DNA of 64,000 nt from Brucella intermedia LMG 3301 (GCF_000182645.1 NZ_ACQA01000001.1:1922001-1986000); one strand, 5' to 3'. Positions 44,869 to 54,727 are shown, counted from the first letter of the stretch. Notes: a model not told the origin generated them from the letters alone. Program-made: numbers and translations.

Positions 44869-45759
44869 ATGACGACACTTGAAAATCCCGAAATGCAAGC
44901 GCAACTCCTGTCCGCAGCCCTGCCCTATATGCAGCGCTACGAGAACAAGCATGTCGTCGTGAAATATGGCGGCCACGCCATGGGCAATCCGGAGCTGGGC
45001 AAGGCTTTCGCACGGGATATCGCGCTTTTGAAGCAGTCGGGTGTAAACCCGATCGTCGTACATGGCGGCGGCCCGCAGATTCAGGCCATGCTGACCAAGC
45101 TCGGCATCGAATCCCGCTTCGAAGGCGGCCTGCGCGTCACCGATGAAAAGACCGTCGAGATCGTGGAAATGGTTCTGGCCGGTTCCATCAACAAGGAGAT
45201 CGTCGCGCTCATCAATGCCGAAGGCGAATGGGCCATCGGGCTTTGCGGCAAGGACGGCAACATGGTCTTTGCGCGGAAGGCGCACAAGACCGTCATCGAC
45301 CCGGATTCCAATATCGAGAAGGTGCTGGACCTCGGCTTCGTCGGCGAACCGGCGGAAGTGGACCGCACCCTGCTCGACCTTCTGGCCCGTTCCGAGATGA
45401 TCCCGGTCATTGCGCCGGTGGCGCCGGGCCGCGACGGCCACACCTACAACATCAATGCCGACACTTTTGCGGGCGCGATTGCCGGTGCGCTGGCCGCAAC
45501 GCGCCTCCTGTTCCTGACCGATGTTCCGGGCGTGCTGGACAAGGACAAGAACCTCATCAAGGAACTGTCGGTTGCCGATGCGCAGGCGCTCATCAAGGAC
45601 GGCACGATTTCCGGCGGCATGATCCCCAAGGTGGAAACCTGCATCGATGCCATCCGCCGCGGCGTGGAAGGCGTCGTCATCCTTAACGGCAAGACCCCGC
45701 ACTCCGTGCTGCTTGAGCTTTTCACCGAGCACGGTGCCGGCACGTTGATCGTGCCTTAA
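44869..45759 (+). CDS. argB: Acetylglutamate kinase
   Basis: A 296-residue amino acid kinase with [19 protein letters not shown] and [13 protein letters not shown], catalysing the second step of arginine synthesis (ATP-dependent phosphorylation of N-acetylglutamate). ATG 44869 opens the known [10 protein letters not shown] start and follows GGAG. The final 19 bp including the stop are duplicated directly downstream (45768-45786). Confidence 0.97.
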   Translation: MTTLENPEMQAQLLSAALPYMQRYENKHVVVKYGGHAMGNPELGKAFARDIALLKQSGVNPIVVHGGGPQIQAMLTKLGIESRFEGGLRVTDEKTVEIVEMVLAGSINKEIVALINAEGEWAIGLCGKDGNMVFARKAHKTVIDPDSNIEKVLDLGFVGEPAEVDRTLLDLLARSEMIPVIAPVAPGRDGHTYNINADTFAGAIAGALAATRLLFLTDVPGVLDKDKNLIKELSVADAQALIKDGTISGGMIPKVETCIDAIRRGVEGVVILNGKTPHSVLLELFTEHGAGTLIVP

Positions 45760-45786
45760 AAAAAGAAGCACGTTGATCGTGCCGTA
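45740..45786 (+). repeat. Tandem duplication of the argB 3' end
   Basis: GCACGTTGATCGTGCCTTA (45740) and GCACGTTGATCGTGCCGTA (45768) are direct repeats with period 28. The second copy runs into AGGA, the ribosome site of the nucleotidase gene. Confidence 0.9.
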
Positions 45787-45797
45787 AGGAAAAAACT

Positions 45798-46503
45798 ATG
45801 ACCGATATTCCGGACAGAGCTGCCTTCGCCCACGTCACGGACTGGGTGTTCGACCTCGACAATACGCTCTACCCACACGCCGCCAATCTGTTCTCGCAGA
45901 TCGACGTGAAGATGACGAGCTATGTCGAGGCGCTGCTGAACCTGCCGCGCGACGAGGCGCGCAAGATTCAAAAGCAGTTCTATCTGGAATATGGCACCAC
46001 GCTGAAAGGCCTGATGGAGTGCCATCAGATCGACCCGGACGACTTTCTGCAAAAGGTTCATGACATCGACTATACGTGGCTGAAGCCCGATCCCGGCTCT
46101 GGGCGACGCCATCAAGGCGCTGCCGGGCCGTCGCTTCATCTTCACCAATGGGGATCGCGGCCATGCCGAACGCGCGGCGCGCCAGCTCGGAATCCTCGAT
46201 GATTTCGACGATATCTTCGACATCGTGGCGGCAGGGCTGACGCCGAAACCGGAACGGGTCACCTATGACCGTTTCCTCGGCTCCTTCGGCATCGATGCGG
46301 GCAAGGCCGTGATGTTCGAGGATCTGGCGCGCAATCTGGTCGTCCCCAAAGCGCTCGGCATGAAAACCGTGCTGGTGGTGCCGAACAATTTTGAGCCTAC
46401 TTTTTCCGAAATATGGGAAAGCGATCCCGAGTTCACCGATCAGGTGGACTATGTGACCGACAACCTGACCCGGTTTCTGGAAGAAATTGTTGCGCCCAAA
46501 TAG
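45798..46503 (+). pseudogene. Pyrimidine 5'-nucleotidase-like HAD protein, frameshifted
   Basis: Two frames make one 234-residue HAD phosphatase of the YjjG/Sdt1 type. The first holds DWVFDLDNTLYP (motif I). The second holds RRFIFTNGDRGHAERAA (motif II), LTPKPERVTYDRF (Lys) and VMFEDLARNLV (motif IV). Deleting one C from the CCC at 46092-46094 restores LKPDPALGDAIKALPGRR. As read, the protein loses motifs II-IV. It is co-directional with argB, 38 bp after its stop. Confidence 0.87.
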
Positions 46504-47386
46504 GCATTTCACCGGCCTTGAAAAATGGCTGGACGCGGCAGCGCATCGTGTTCTCGATGCCCTGCCCCGCCATCCCGTCTCCGACGCCCTGATCGAATTT
46601 CTGGTTTTCGGGCTGAAACAGGCATGGGCCTGCCTTTTCGGCGGCGCCATGCTGGCGCTCATCATCATCACCCGCTGGTTCTGGCCGGATGGCGGCGCGG
46701 GGTTCGTCACCCGCTATGATTTCCTGTTCCTCGCCGCGCTTGCGATCCAGCTCGCCATGCTGGTCTTCAAGCTGGAAGCGTGGGAGGAAGCCAAGGTCAT
46801 CCTCATCTTCCATGTGGTCGGCACAGCGATGGAGGTGTTCAAGACCCATGCCGGTTCCTGGGTCTATCCGGAAGAAAACTTCTTCCGCATCGGCGGCGTT
46901 CCGCTCTTTTCCGGCTTCATGTATGCGGCTGTCGGCTCCTATATGGCCCGCATCAACCGCATTTTCGATATCAGGCTGAACCACTATCCACCGCTCTGGA
47001 CGACCGTGGTTCTGGCTGCGGCGATCTACATCAATTTCTTCGCCCACCACTTCATCCAGGACATGCGCTGGCTGCTGTTTGCCGCGACCTTCGCGCTTTT
47101 CTGGCGCACCTCCATGCATTACCGCGTCTTCCGCTTCCGGCACAAAATGCCGCTGCTGATCGCCTTCCTGCTGACCTCGCTCTTCATCTGGATTGCCGAA
47201 AACATCGGCACTTGGTCGAGGGCCTGGCTTTACCCCAACCAGCGCAATGGCTGGGAGTTCGTATCGATGAGCAAGCTCGGCTCGTGGTATCTGCTGATGA
47301 TCATCTCGGTGGTGCTGGTGACGCTCGTTCACCGTCCTCGTCCCTATCGAGCAGAAGATGAGCTGCAAAAAGAAACGCCCGAATAG
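46487..47386 (+). CDS. DUF817-family integral membrane protein
   Basis: A 299-residue protein with seven to eight hydrophobic helices, matching DUF817 (WVYPEENFFRIGGVPLFSGF and NIGTWSRAWLYPNQ are memorable blocks). Its function is unknown. The likely start is the TTG at 46487, inside the end of the nucleotidase gene, after GGAAGAAA; no ATG occurs before the first helix. The overlap suggests coupling to the nucleotidase gene. Confidence 0.82.
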   Translation: MLRPNRHFTGLEKWLDAAAHRVLDALPRHPVSDALIEFLVFGLKQAWACLFGGAMLALIIITRWFWPDGGAGFVTRYDFLFLAALAIQLAMLVFKLEAWEEAKVILIFHVVGTAMEVFKTHAGSWVYPEENFFRIGGVPLFSGFMYAAVGSYMARINRIFDIRLNHYPPLWTTVVLAAAIYINFFAHHFIQDMRWLLFAATFALFWRTSMHYRVFRFRHKMPLLIAFLLTSLFIWIAENIGTWSRAWLYPNQRNGWEFVSMSKLGSWYLLMIISVVLVTLVHRPRPYRAEDELQKETPE

Positions 47387-47408
47387 ATGCGCGTACAAAC
47401 AAAGAGAC

Positions 47409-47448
47409 AGAGCGGTCCCAATGACTCCGTTTTAACCGGAACCGCTCT
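47409..47448. repeat. Palindrome between DUF817 and LOG genes
   Basis: AGAGCGGTCCC...GGAACCGCTCT, an 11-bp imperfect inverted repeat between convergent genes. It may serve as a terminator, although T tracts are poor. Confidence 0.6.
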
Positions 47449-47481
47449 GGCCGGGCGCATCGCACAGAATATCCGGGACGA

Positions 47482-48321
47482 TCAGAGCTTGTAGAAATCC
47501 CTGATCTGCCCCCAGGCTTCGTCGGCGGTTTCCACGAAATTGAGCAGTTCGATATCGGCAGGCGAAATCGTGCCCTGCTCGGCCAGAAACTCGATATTGA
47601 TCGCCTTGGTCCAGAACTCCTTGCCGAAAAGGATCAGCGGCAGGCGCTCCATCCGGTTGGTCTGGATCAGCGTCATCGCCTCGAAAAGCTCGTCCATCGT
47701 GCCGAAACCGCCGGGGAAGACGCAGATCGCCTTGGCCCGCATGAGGAAGTGCATCTTGCGGATCGCGAAATAATGGAAATTGAAGCAGAGGTCGGGCGTG
47801 ACATAGGCGTTTGGCGCCTGTTCATGCGGCAGCACGATGTTGAGCCCGATGGTCGGCGCGCCGACATCGGCGGCACCGCGATTGCCCGCTTCCATGACGC
47901 CGGGGCCGCCGCCCGTCACCACGATGAACTCGCGATAATAGGTGGTGGCGGAATATTCCGAGCAAAGCCGCGCGAATTTGCGCGCTTCCTCGTAATATTG
48001 CGCGTTGGCTTCGAGGTTCTTCTTCTGGACCTCGTTCTTGGCCGCCCAGGCCTCGCCGCCGGGTTCGGGAATGCGCGCGCCGCCGAACATGACCACGGTG
48101 GACTTGATGCCCCGGTCGGCCAGAATCATTTCCGGCTTCAGCAATTCCAGCTGCAGACGCACCGGGCGCAGGTCGCGCCGGGTCATGAACTCGTCGTCCG
48201 TGAATGCAAGGCGATAGGCCGAAGCTTCGGTCTGCGGCGTCTGCGGTACGGTTCGCGCCTGCTTGACAGCTTCCTCTGAATTGGGGAACGGCGTCCAGCC
48301 GGACTTCTCCATCGGGTTCAT
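47482..48321 (-). CDS. LOG-family (TIGR00730) nucleotide phosphoribohydrolase-like protein
   Basis: A 279-residue protein with the LOG motif FPGGFGTMDELFE and VVTGGGPGVMEAGNRGA. LOG enzymes release the base from cytokinin riboside monophosphate or AMP. The N-terminal 70 residues before the Rossmann core are longer than in small LOG proteins. The ATG at 48321 follows GGTGAG; 48342 is an alternative. Confidence 0.88.
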   Translation of the reverse strand: MNPMEKSGWTPFPNSEEAVKQARTVPQTPQTEASAYRLAFTDDEFMTRRDLRPVRLQLELLKPEMILADRGIKSTVVMFGGARIPEPGGEAWAAKNEVQKKNLEANAQYYEEARKFARLCSEYSATTYYREFIVVTGGGPGVMEAGNRGAADVGAPTIGLNIVLPHEQAPNAYVTPDLCFNFHYFAIRKMHFLMRAKAICVFPGGFGTMDELFEAMTLIQTNRMERLPLILFGKEFWTKAINIEFLAEQGTISPADIELLNFVETADEAWGQIRDFYKL

Positions 48322-48528
48322 GCTACTCACCTGCTCCTTCATTCCGCCATGCAAAGAATTGAACATTCATTCTGGCGCTAATTGCTTAATCTGTCTCAAA
48401 CGTGGCGCCGCAATCGGATCACGAACGCGATTGACCCATATGGCGCCATCGCTTAATCAATTTCCCAGCAAACGGGCTGGACCTTTCCCGCCTGCCTTCC
48501 GCCGCCCCATTCATGGAGACCGCACCTT

Positions 48529-49383
48529 ATGACCAAGCCAGACCTCGCCTCCCTTGAGAAGACAATCGACAAGGCTTTCGACGAGCGCGACGGCATCAAT
48601 ACGGCAACGCGCGGCGAAGTGCGCGATGCCGTCGAACAATCGCTCATTCTGCTCGACCGCGGTGAAGCCCGTGTCGCAGAAAAACAGGCGGACGGCAACT
48701 GGCATGTCAACCAATGGCTGAAGAAAGCGGTTCTGCTCTCCTTCCGCCTCAACCCGATGGAAGTCATCAAGGGCGGCCCCGGCCAGTCGTCATGGTGGGA
48801 CAAGGTTCCCTCCAAGTTCGACGGATGGACAGCCAATGAATTCGAAAAGGCGGGCTTCCGCGCCGTGCCGAACTGCGTCGTGCGCCACTCGGCCTATATC
48901 GCGCCGAATGCTATCCTGATGCCGTCCTTCGTCAATCTCGGCGCCTATGTCGATGAAGGAACGATGGTCGACACCTGGGCGACGGTCGGTTCCTGCGCAC
49001 AGATCGGCAAGAATGTTCATCTTTCCGGCGGCGTCGGTATCGGCGGCGTGCTGGAGCCGATGCAGGCCGGCCCAACCATCATTGAGGACAATTGTTTCAT
49101 CGGCGCCCGCTCGGAAGTCGTTGAAGGCTGCATCGTGCGTGAAGGTTCCGTGCTCGGCATGGGCGTCTTCATCGGCAAGTCCACCAAGATCGTGGACCGC
49201 GCGACGGGCGAAGTCTTCTACGGCGAAGTGCCGCCCTATTCCGTCGTCGTCGCCGGCACCATGCCGGGCAAGAACGTTCCCGGCGAAAACTGGGGCCCGA
49301 GCCTCTATTGCGCGGTCATCGTCAAGCGCGTCGATGAAAAGACCCGCTCCAAGACCTCGATCAACGAATTGCTGCGGGACTAG
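48529..49383 (+). CDS. dapD: 2,3,4,5-tetrahydropyridine-2,6-dicarboxylate N-succinyltransferase
   Basis: A 284-residue acyltransferase. A helical N-terminal domain is followed by a left-handed beta helix of hexapeptide repeats ([20 protein letters not shown], split, then [14 protein letters not shown]). It is the succinyl-CoA step of lysine and diaminopimelate synthesis; dapE, which acts two steps later, lies 2.6 kb downstream on the same strand. A terminator follows at 49463. Confidence 0.97.
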   Translation: MTKPDLASLEKTIDKAFDERDGINTATRGEVRDAVEQSLILLDRGEARVAEKQADGNWHVNQWLKKAVLLSFRLNPMEVIKGGPGQSSWWDKVPSKFDGWTANEFEKAGFRAVPNCVVRHSAYIAPNAILMPSFVNLGAYVDEGTMVDTWATVGSCAQIGKNVHLSGGVGIGGVLEPMQAGPTIIEDNCFIGARSEVVEGCIVREGSVLGMGVFIGKSTKIVDRATGEVFYGEVPPYSVVVAGTMPGKNVPGENWGPSLYCAVIVKRVDEKTRSKTSINELLRD

Positions 49384-49462
49384 AATGCATCGTCCATTTG
49401 AGCGGATCGCCGAAACCGGCCCGCACTTTCGGGATGCGCTTTGAGACGCAGGCATATCAAGG

Positions 49463-49493
49463 AAAAAGGCGACGCCGCTGGCGTCGCCTTTTT
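49463..49493 (+). terminator. Terminator after dapD
   Basis: AAAAAGGCGACGCC...GGCGTCGCCTTTTT, about 80 bp after the dapD stop. Confidence 0.88.
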
Positions 49494-49674
49494 CATAACT
49501 GGTCGCCCCTTCGGATGGCGCAATGCCTCTGATCCGGGCAATCCGGGGAGACACTGACGCCATCCTCCGGGGAGATAGTTTTAAAGCTTTCCGGTTGCCC
49601 TGCATGGCTGATGCGTGAGGGGGACGAACGCAGAGCCACGCAGGACGACCGGGAGTCTCAACTATCAGAACCGA

Positions 49675-49935
49675 TTAGTTCTGGTAGCTGGACGGGGAAG
49701 CGTCGCCGAAGCGGTGAGCCGAACCATCCTGGCTGACCGGCGCAGACTGGCGAATGGCAGCCGGAGCCGTATAGTCGATGTTGCTGCGGGTCGAAGCGAC
49801 CGGGGTTTCGCCGGGGAGCACGAAGGCCTTGTCCTGGGCAGCCATTTCAGCAGGCTGGCCGACAAACGGGTTTTCGGCATAAGCGGCACCGGCGCTGAGA
49901 GCGACAGCAAGGGCGGCAAGAGCAAACTTTTTCAT
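49675..49935 (-). CDS. Small secreted protein, paralogue A
   Basis: An 86-residue protein with a signal peptide (MKKFALAALAVALSAGAAYA) and a mature part of about 66 residues. It ends in QDGSAHRFGDASPSSYQN, identical to the end of the neighbour at 50226. Rhizobial DUF680-type proteins look like this. The function is unknown. The pair is a tandem duplication on the minus strand. Confidence 0.85.
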   Translation of the reverse strand: MKKFALAALAVALSAGAAYAENPFVGQPAEMAAQDKAFVLPGETPVASTRSNIDYTAPAAIRQSAPVSQDGSAHRFGDASPSSYQN

Positions 49936-50225
49936 ATCTCTATTCCTTTTCCATAGCGTCCCCCGACATCGGCTTTCACCGGTCGAACCTCAATTTCGGG
50001 CTCGTGTTCGGGCTCATGGGGGACATTCGGTTACTTGGTGGGTAACTGGCGGTTATCTGGCGGTTGTCTAATGGCAATCCGCCGGTTGGCTGGGCCTTCG
50101 TGGCCCGCCCTACGGTGTCAGGCACATCTGGGAGGAAATGCCCCGACACCTTCGGGATGACATGCAATGTGGGTATTCATGCCCGGCCCGTCGGGACCGG
50201 AAAGACCAAAAGTCCGGAAGGACTC

Positions 50226-50456
50226 TTAGTTCTGGTAAGAGGAAGGCGATGCATCACCGAAGCGGTGAGCCGAACCATCCTGATAGACCGTTGCCTTGTT
50301 GATAGAGGCAGGAGCCGTGTAGTCGAGCTTCTGGGCAGCGACCGGGGTGCGGTCGTTTGCATAAAGATCGGCAGGTTCGCCAACATGCGGGTTTTCTGCG
50401 AAGGCGGCACCGGCGGTAAGAGCAAGAGCAGCGGCAGCAAGAACAATCTTCTTCAT
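50226..50456 (-). CDS. Small secreted protein, paralogue B
   Basis: A 76-residue protein with a signal peptide (MKKIVLAAAALALTAGAAFA) and an ENPHVGEPADL start of the mature chain, parallel to ENPFVGQPAEM in paralogue A. The C-terminal 18 residues are identical. The middle differs and is shorter by about 10 residues. The ATG is preceded by AAGGAGATAGG. Confidence 0.87.
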   Translation of the reverse strand: MKKIVLAAAALALTAGAAFAENPHVGEPADLYANDRTPVAAQKLDYTAPASINKATVYQDGSAHRFGDASPSSYQN

Positions 50457-50856
50457 TTTCCTATCTCCTTGGAAAGTGGAGCGGCGTTTGTTCGTCGTTC
50501 CGATGCAGCTGAAATGGGTGACAGTGAGCAAAAGTTCCAGTCACGAAAATGTTTTCTTGATCACACATTTGTGCGCCCAATTTTTTGAATTTGAGCCAAA
50601 CTGATTTTAAAAATCAAATAAAAACAATAGATTGATTGATATACCAGCAATCACACGACTGTTACAAAGGTGTCTTTGTTCAAGAAGCGCGAACAGTCTG
50701 TCCGGATATATTGTCCAATGAGAGTGAACAATTGGGCGGTTTTCGCGCTCCATCCCCTGATCGCGCAACCCGTGAAAACAAAAAGCCGCATCGAAATGCG
50801 GCTTGATGATATTCAAACGGCCTCGCAGCGTTCGGCGTTGAACGCTGTACGCCCGG
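50457..50856. other. AT-richer intergenic region with one terminator
   Basis: About 400 bp. An AT-rich stretch at 50560-50660 lies upstream of paralogue B. The terminator of the transglutaminase-like gene is at 50780-50804. No further gene is supported. Confidence 0.5.
50780..50804 (-). terminator. Terminator after the transglutaminase-like gene
   Basis: On the minus strand AAGCCGCAT...ATGCGGCTT is followed by TTTGTTTT, about 55 bp after the stop. Confidence 0.88.
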
Positions 50857-51441
50857 TCAGTTGTTCGCGACGGCGACCGACCGCCCGGCGATGGAAACCC
50901 ACTGGCCGGAATTGGCTGGCGACTGCATCTTGATATAGCGGTAGGACGTCTTCTCGACGGGCAACACTTCGTCGCGCAGATTGTCGAGGATATAATCGCC
51001 GTGATCCGTGCGGGCAGTCAGGATGACATGCGGCTCGCTGCCCTGCACCATGGTGATGAGCAGCAATGACGGGCTGATGCCCCGCGCCATGAGCTGCGCC
51101 CGCTTCATCAGCACATAGTCTTCGCAATCGCCCTTGCCGTTGACGGGAAGCGTCCAGTAGTCGCGCTTGCCGTAATTCTCCTGATCGGAGACCGGCTTGA
51201 TACGGTGATTGACGGAGCTGCTGACCGATTGCAGCAGCTTCATGCGCTGCGGGGTCAGCTTCATGGGCGGCAGGACGCGATGCGCGCCGCAATCGCGCTT
51301 GTTGCGATCGCAATAATCCTTGTGCCCGTAAGGAATGCTCGTAAGCCCGCCTGCTTCACTCCATTGCGCGGCCTTGGCCGGTATCGCCGCCGCCCCGAAG
51401 AGCACCATCATGCCTGCTATCGCAGAAGTGACAAAACGCAT
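50857..51441 (-). CDS. Bacterial transglutaminase-like cysteine protease (BTLCP)
   Basis: A 194-residue secreted protein (signal peptide ending near PAKAAQ). The Cys-His-Asp triad is visible as GKGDCEDYVLMKR, EPHVILTART and LDNLRDEV. The family (formerly DUF920) is related to LapG proteases, but no LapD or adhesin gene is nearby, so its target is unknown. Confidence 0.9.
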   Translation of the reverse strand: MRFVTSAIAGMMVLFGAAAIPAKAAQWSEAGGLTSIPYGHKDYCDRNKRDCGAHRVLPPMKLTPQRMKLLQSVSSSVNHRIKPVSDQENYGKRDYWTLPVNGKGDCEDYVLMKRAQLMARGISPSLLLITMVQGSEPHVILTARTDHGDYILDNLRDEVLPVEKTSYRYIKMQSPANSGQWVSIAGRSVAVANN

Positions 51442-51999
51442 GCGCAGTTTCCCATTTTTAAAAGAGTCCCCGTTGACCGGCCCTTTGCGGGTCTCGTTAT
51501 CAACTTATTTTTAACTAACGATGACAGGGGCCCTCCGGTCAAGGAAATTTCGTTCCCAAATTGAAACCGGTTGAGAAAAACAAGTGAAAGGCGAAACATC
51601 ATCGCCATGCACAACCGCCGCCCTTCACACGCATCCTGGTCCGAAAACCGCTTCGCACTTTTCGGGATGCGACTTTGTTTTCTCGCGCATCTTGGTCCGA
51701 AAACCGCTTCGCACTTTTCGGGATGCCACTTTGTTTTCTCGCGCATCCTGATCCGAAAACCGCTTCGCACTTTTCGGGATGCGACTTTGTTTTCTCGCGC
51801 ATCTTGGTCCGAAAACCGCTTCGCACTTTTCGGGATGCGACTTTGTTTTCTCGCGCATCTTGGTCCGAAAACCGCTTCGCACTTTTCGGGATGCGACTTT
51901 GTTTTCTCGCGCATCTTGGTCCGAAAACCGCTTCGCACTTTTCGGGATGCGCGATAATCTCGCCATCAGACGATTCCCTTTTCAAAAAGTCCCGATCAC
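51442..51999. other. Repeat-bearing intergenic region upstream of dapE
   Basis: About 560 bp. It contains the six-copy 56-bp array and, on the side near 51442, the upstream region of the transglutaminase-like gene. The open frames across the array on both strands are repeat artefacts. Confidence 0.7.
51632..51956. repeat. Six-copy 56-bp tandem repeat of a palindromic unit
   Basis: Copies begin at 51632, 51688, 51744, 51800, 51856 and 51912, the last being partial. Each unit holds the imperfect palindrome CCGAAAACCG...CACTTTTCGG followed by GGATGCGACTTTG. Copies are almost identical (C/T and G/A changes only). It ends 44 bp before dapE. Confidence 0.95.
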
Positions 52000-53187
52000 A
52001 TGAGCTTAGCCGTCAATCCCGCCGAAAATCTCGCCGCCCTCATCCGCTGCCCATCCGTGACGCCCGCCGAAGGCGGCGCGCTGACGGCACTGGAAGCGAT
52101 GCTGAAGCCGATGGGGTTTTCGGTGGAGCGGCCCGTCTTCCGCGATGAAGGCACGCCCGACATCGAAAACCTCTATGCGCGCAAGTCGGGCAACGGCCCG
52201 CACCTGATGTTCGCGGGCCATACCGACGTCGTGCCGCCCGGCAATGAAGGTGACTGGAAACACCCGCCCTTTTCCGCCGCCATCGAAGACGGCGTGATGT
52301 ACGGTCGCGGCGCGGTGGACATGAAGGGCGGCGTCGCCTGCTTCGTCGCAGCCGTTGCCCGCCACATCGAAAAGCACGGTAGCCTCAAGGGCAGCGTTTC
52401 CTTCCTCATCACCGGCGACGAGGAAGGCCCGGCCATCAATGGCACGGTCAAGCTTCTCGACTGGGCCAAGCAGCGCGGCGAAAGCTGGGATGCATCAATC
52501 GTCGGCGAGCCGACCAATCCCAATGCGCTCGGCGACATGATCAAGATCGGGCGGCGCGGGTCGCTGTCAGGCATCATCACCGTCCACGGCGTGCAAGGTC
52601 ATGCGGCCTATCCGCATCTGGCCGAAAATCCGGTGCGCGGCATCACAACGCTGGTCGACAGCCTGCTTTACCCGGCTTTCGACGCAGGCACCGCCGATTT
52701 CCAGGCCAGCAATCTGGAAGTCACCACCATCGATGTGGGCAACACGGCCACCAATGTCATTGCGAACAAGGCAACCGCCTCGTTCAACATCCGCTTCAAC
52801 GACACATGGACCGCGGAGAGCCTGCAAGCGGAAATCGTGGCGCGCCTCGAAAAGGCCGCCCGCGACAATCGCCTGCGCCCGGGCCGTGAAACGCCGATCA
52901 ATTATGAGCTGACCTGGCGCGAGCATCCGAGCCATGTGTTCCTGACCCGCGACGAAAAGCTGATCGGCACGCTGACCGCATCGGTGGAGGCCGTCACCGG
53001 CAAGCGCCCTGAACTATCGACTTCCGGCGGCACGTCCGATGCGCGCTTCATCAAGGATTACTGCCCGGTGGTCGAGTTCGGCCTCGTCGGGCAGACCATG
53101 CACATGGTCGATGAACGCGTGGCCCTTGCCGACCTTGAAGGCCTGACACAGATTTATGAACGCTTCATTGCCGATTTCTTTGGGTAG
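52000..53187 (+). CDS. dapE: Succinyl-diaminopimelate desuccinylase
   Basis: A 395-residue M20 metallopeptidase: [11 protein letters not shown] (first Zn His/Asp), [18 protein letters not shown] (catalytic Glu and ligand) and [13 protein letters not shown] near the end. It removes succinate to give LL-diaminopimelate for lysine and peptidoglycan. The start lies close to a tandem repeat array, so its promoter must be in or beyond the repeats. Confidence 0.97.
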   Translation: MSLAVNPAENLAALIRCPSVTPAEGGALTALEAMLKPMGFSVERPVFRDEGTPDIENLYARKSGNGPHLMFAGHTDVVPPGNEGDWKHPPFSAAIEDGVMYGRGAVDMKGGVACFVAAVARHIEKHGSLKGSVSFLITGDEEGPAINGTVKLLDWAKQRGESWDASIVGEPTNPNALGDMIKIGRRGSLSGIITVHGVQGHAAYPHLAENPVRGITTLVDSLLYPAFDAGTADFQASNLEVTTIDVGNTATNVIANKATASFNIRFNDTWTAESLQAEIVARLEKAARDNRLRPGRETPINYELTWREHPSHVFLTRDEKLIGTLTASVEAVTGKRPELSTSGGTSDARFIKDYCPVVEFGLVGQTMHMVDERVALADLEGLTQIYERFIADFFG

Positions 53188-53249
53188 AGCATAGCCCCGG
53201 ACAGTCGCATGACGTGTCCGCCCGGATTATGCGAAAAATTGGGAATCTC

Positions 53250-53855
53250 ATGCCAAGCCTGGACGATATTTTCAGATATTTCTGGGGCGTCTGGAAAATG
53301 ATGCTCGGGCGCAAGGACGGACTGGATCACCTCGACATTTCCGCCGAGGGCTTCTGGTCGTCCTTCTATGCGATAGCCATTGCGCTGCCGCCGATGTTCG
53401 CAGGCTGGGTAGCTTATGCGGCGAACCTGACGGCAGGACGCGAGGAGGCGGGCCTGCGCTTCGCCATCGTTACCCGCGCTGCCTTCGTCGACATAGCGGC
53501 ATGGATCGTGCCGCTCGTCGTCATCGGGCTTATCGCCAAGCGCATCGGCATCGCCAAGCGTTATGCTGCGTTCGTGATTGCCACCAATTGGGGCAGCGCG
53601 CTGATCTCATGGATCTTCGCGCCGATCACACTGCTGCAACTTTTCTTCCCCGGACGCACCGATGTGGCGACATTGTTCGCCTTCATCATGTTCGGCATAT
53701 CCATCGTGCTGAGCTACCGGCTGACTTTCATCGCGCTGCAGCGCCCGCATGCCTATGCAGCACCGTTCTTCGCCTGCATCTTCTTCGGTTCGCTGTTCCT
53801 GACCGTCCTGTTGCAGAATTTACTCGGAATCGGCTTCGAACCCCACGCTTACTAG
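53250..53855 (+). CDS. Integral membrane protein of unknown function
   Basis: A 201-residue protein with about five hydrophobic segments and a short cytoplasmic-like N terminus (MPSLDDIFRYFWGVWKMMLG). It resembles YIP1-type membrane proteins only loosely. The ATG at 53250 follows GGGAA; an earlier GTG at 53214 is in frame. It follows dapE by 62 bp and may share its transcript. Confidence 0.8.
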   Translation: MPSLDDIFRYFWGVWKMMLGRKDGLDHLDISAEGFWSSFYAIAIALPPMFAGWVAYAANLTAGREEAGLRFAIVTRAAFVDIAAWIVPLVVIGLIAKRIGIAKRYAAFVIATNWGSALISWIFAPITLLQLFFPGRTDVATLFAFIMFGISIVLSYRLTFIALQRPHAYAAPFFACIFFGSLFLTVLLQNLLGIGFEPHAY

Positions 53856-53866
53856 CAAGATAGCCG

Positions 53867-54727
53867 TTATATCGGCATGGGATGATTGGGGGCACCAGCA
53901 ATCTCGGCCATGACGGCGCGCAGAGCCGGGACGGCCTTCATGTCGGAGTGAACAACCATCCAAACCTCACGCAGAAGCGGAGCATGATCCGGCAGCGCTG
54001 GCACGAGATGCTCCTGTGTTTCAGCCATGAAATCCGGCAGCATGGCGATGCCTGCGTTCTCGCTCACGAGCGCAAGCTGCATCTCCAGCGTGTTGGCGCG
54101 CAAGGCAATTGGCCGGGTGCCAGCCAGGGCAAGCAAGTAAGCCTGCTGCGGCGCGTCCTCCAAACTTTCATCATAGGCAATGAAGTGCCATTCTTCTGGG
54201 CGGGTTCGCGCCAGATAGTGTCGACTTGCGTAAGGGCGAAAGGCTTCCTCGCCAAGCCTGCGAATGGTGAGGTCGCCGGTCGTCGGACGTGTCAGGCGTA
54301 TCGCTATATCCGCTTCCCGACGGTTCAGGGAACTGAAGCGCGCCTCCCCCATCACACGCATATGGATACCCGGATACTGCGCCGATATTGCAGCAAGCGG
54401 CCTGGCTAGTCTCGCAACCGCGTAAGAGGGCGGCGCCGTGAGTGTGACGGTAGCGCTTATACCAGTATCGCGGACTGCGCCCAGCCGACTGATAGCCTGC
54501 GCCTCGTCTTGCATCTTGCGGGCAATTGCAGCGATCCGTTCCCCGTCTTCCGTCAGCAGAAAACGTCGTCCCCGACGGTCAACCAACTTCAAACTGGTTT
54601 CGCTTTCCAGGGCAGCCACACGTCGCGCTATCGTCGCATGCTCTACATTCAGCATCCGCGCCGCGCCCGACAGAGTGCCGGTATCGGCCAAAGCTACAAA
54701 GTAACGTACGCTCTCCCAGTTCACCAT
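53867..54727 (-). CDS. LysR-family transcriptional regulator
   Basis: A 286-residue LysR protein. The HTH region is WESVRYFVALADTGTLSGAARMLN (split), with RRVAALESE next and a full effector-binding domain. It is divergent from the quinone oxidoreductase at 54823 with 95 bp between starts, so it probably regulates that gene and itself. Confidence 0.92.
   Translation of the reverse strand: MVNWESVRYFVALADTGTLSGAARMLNVEHATIARRVAALESETSLKLVDRRGRRFLLTEDGERIAAIARKMQDEAQAISRLGAVRDTGISATVTLTAPPSYAVARLARPLAAISAQYPGIHMRVMGEARFSSLNRREADIAIRLTRPTTGDLTIRRLGEEAFRPYASRHYLARTRPEEWHFIAYDESLEDAPQQAYLLALAGTRPIALRANTLEMQLALVSENAGIAMLPDFMAETQEHLVPALPDHAPLLREVWMVVHSDMKAVPALRAVMAEIAGAPNHPMPI

Noticed and set aside
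51632..51956. CRISPR array.
   Set aside because: Units are contiguous and nearly identical over the full 56 bp; there are no unique spacers and no cas genes.
51571..51985. Open frames of about 110-130 codons on both strands across the 56-bp array (repeated RKPLRTFRDA or KVRSGFRTKM).
   Set aside because: They are translations of a tandem DNA repeat without signal peptide, ribosome site or relatives.
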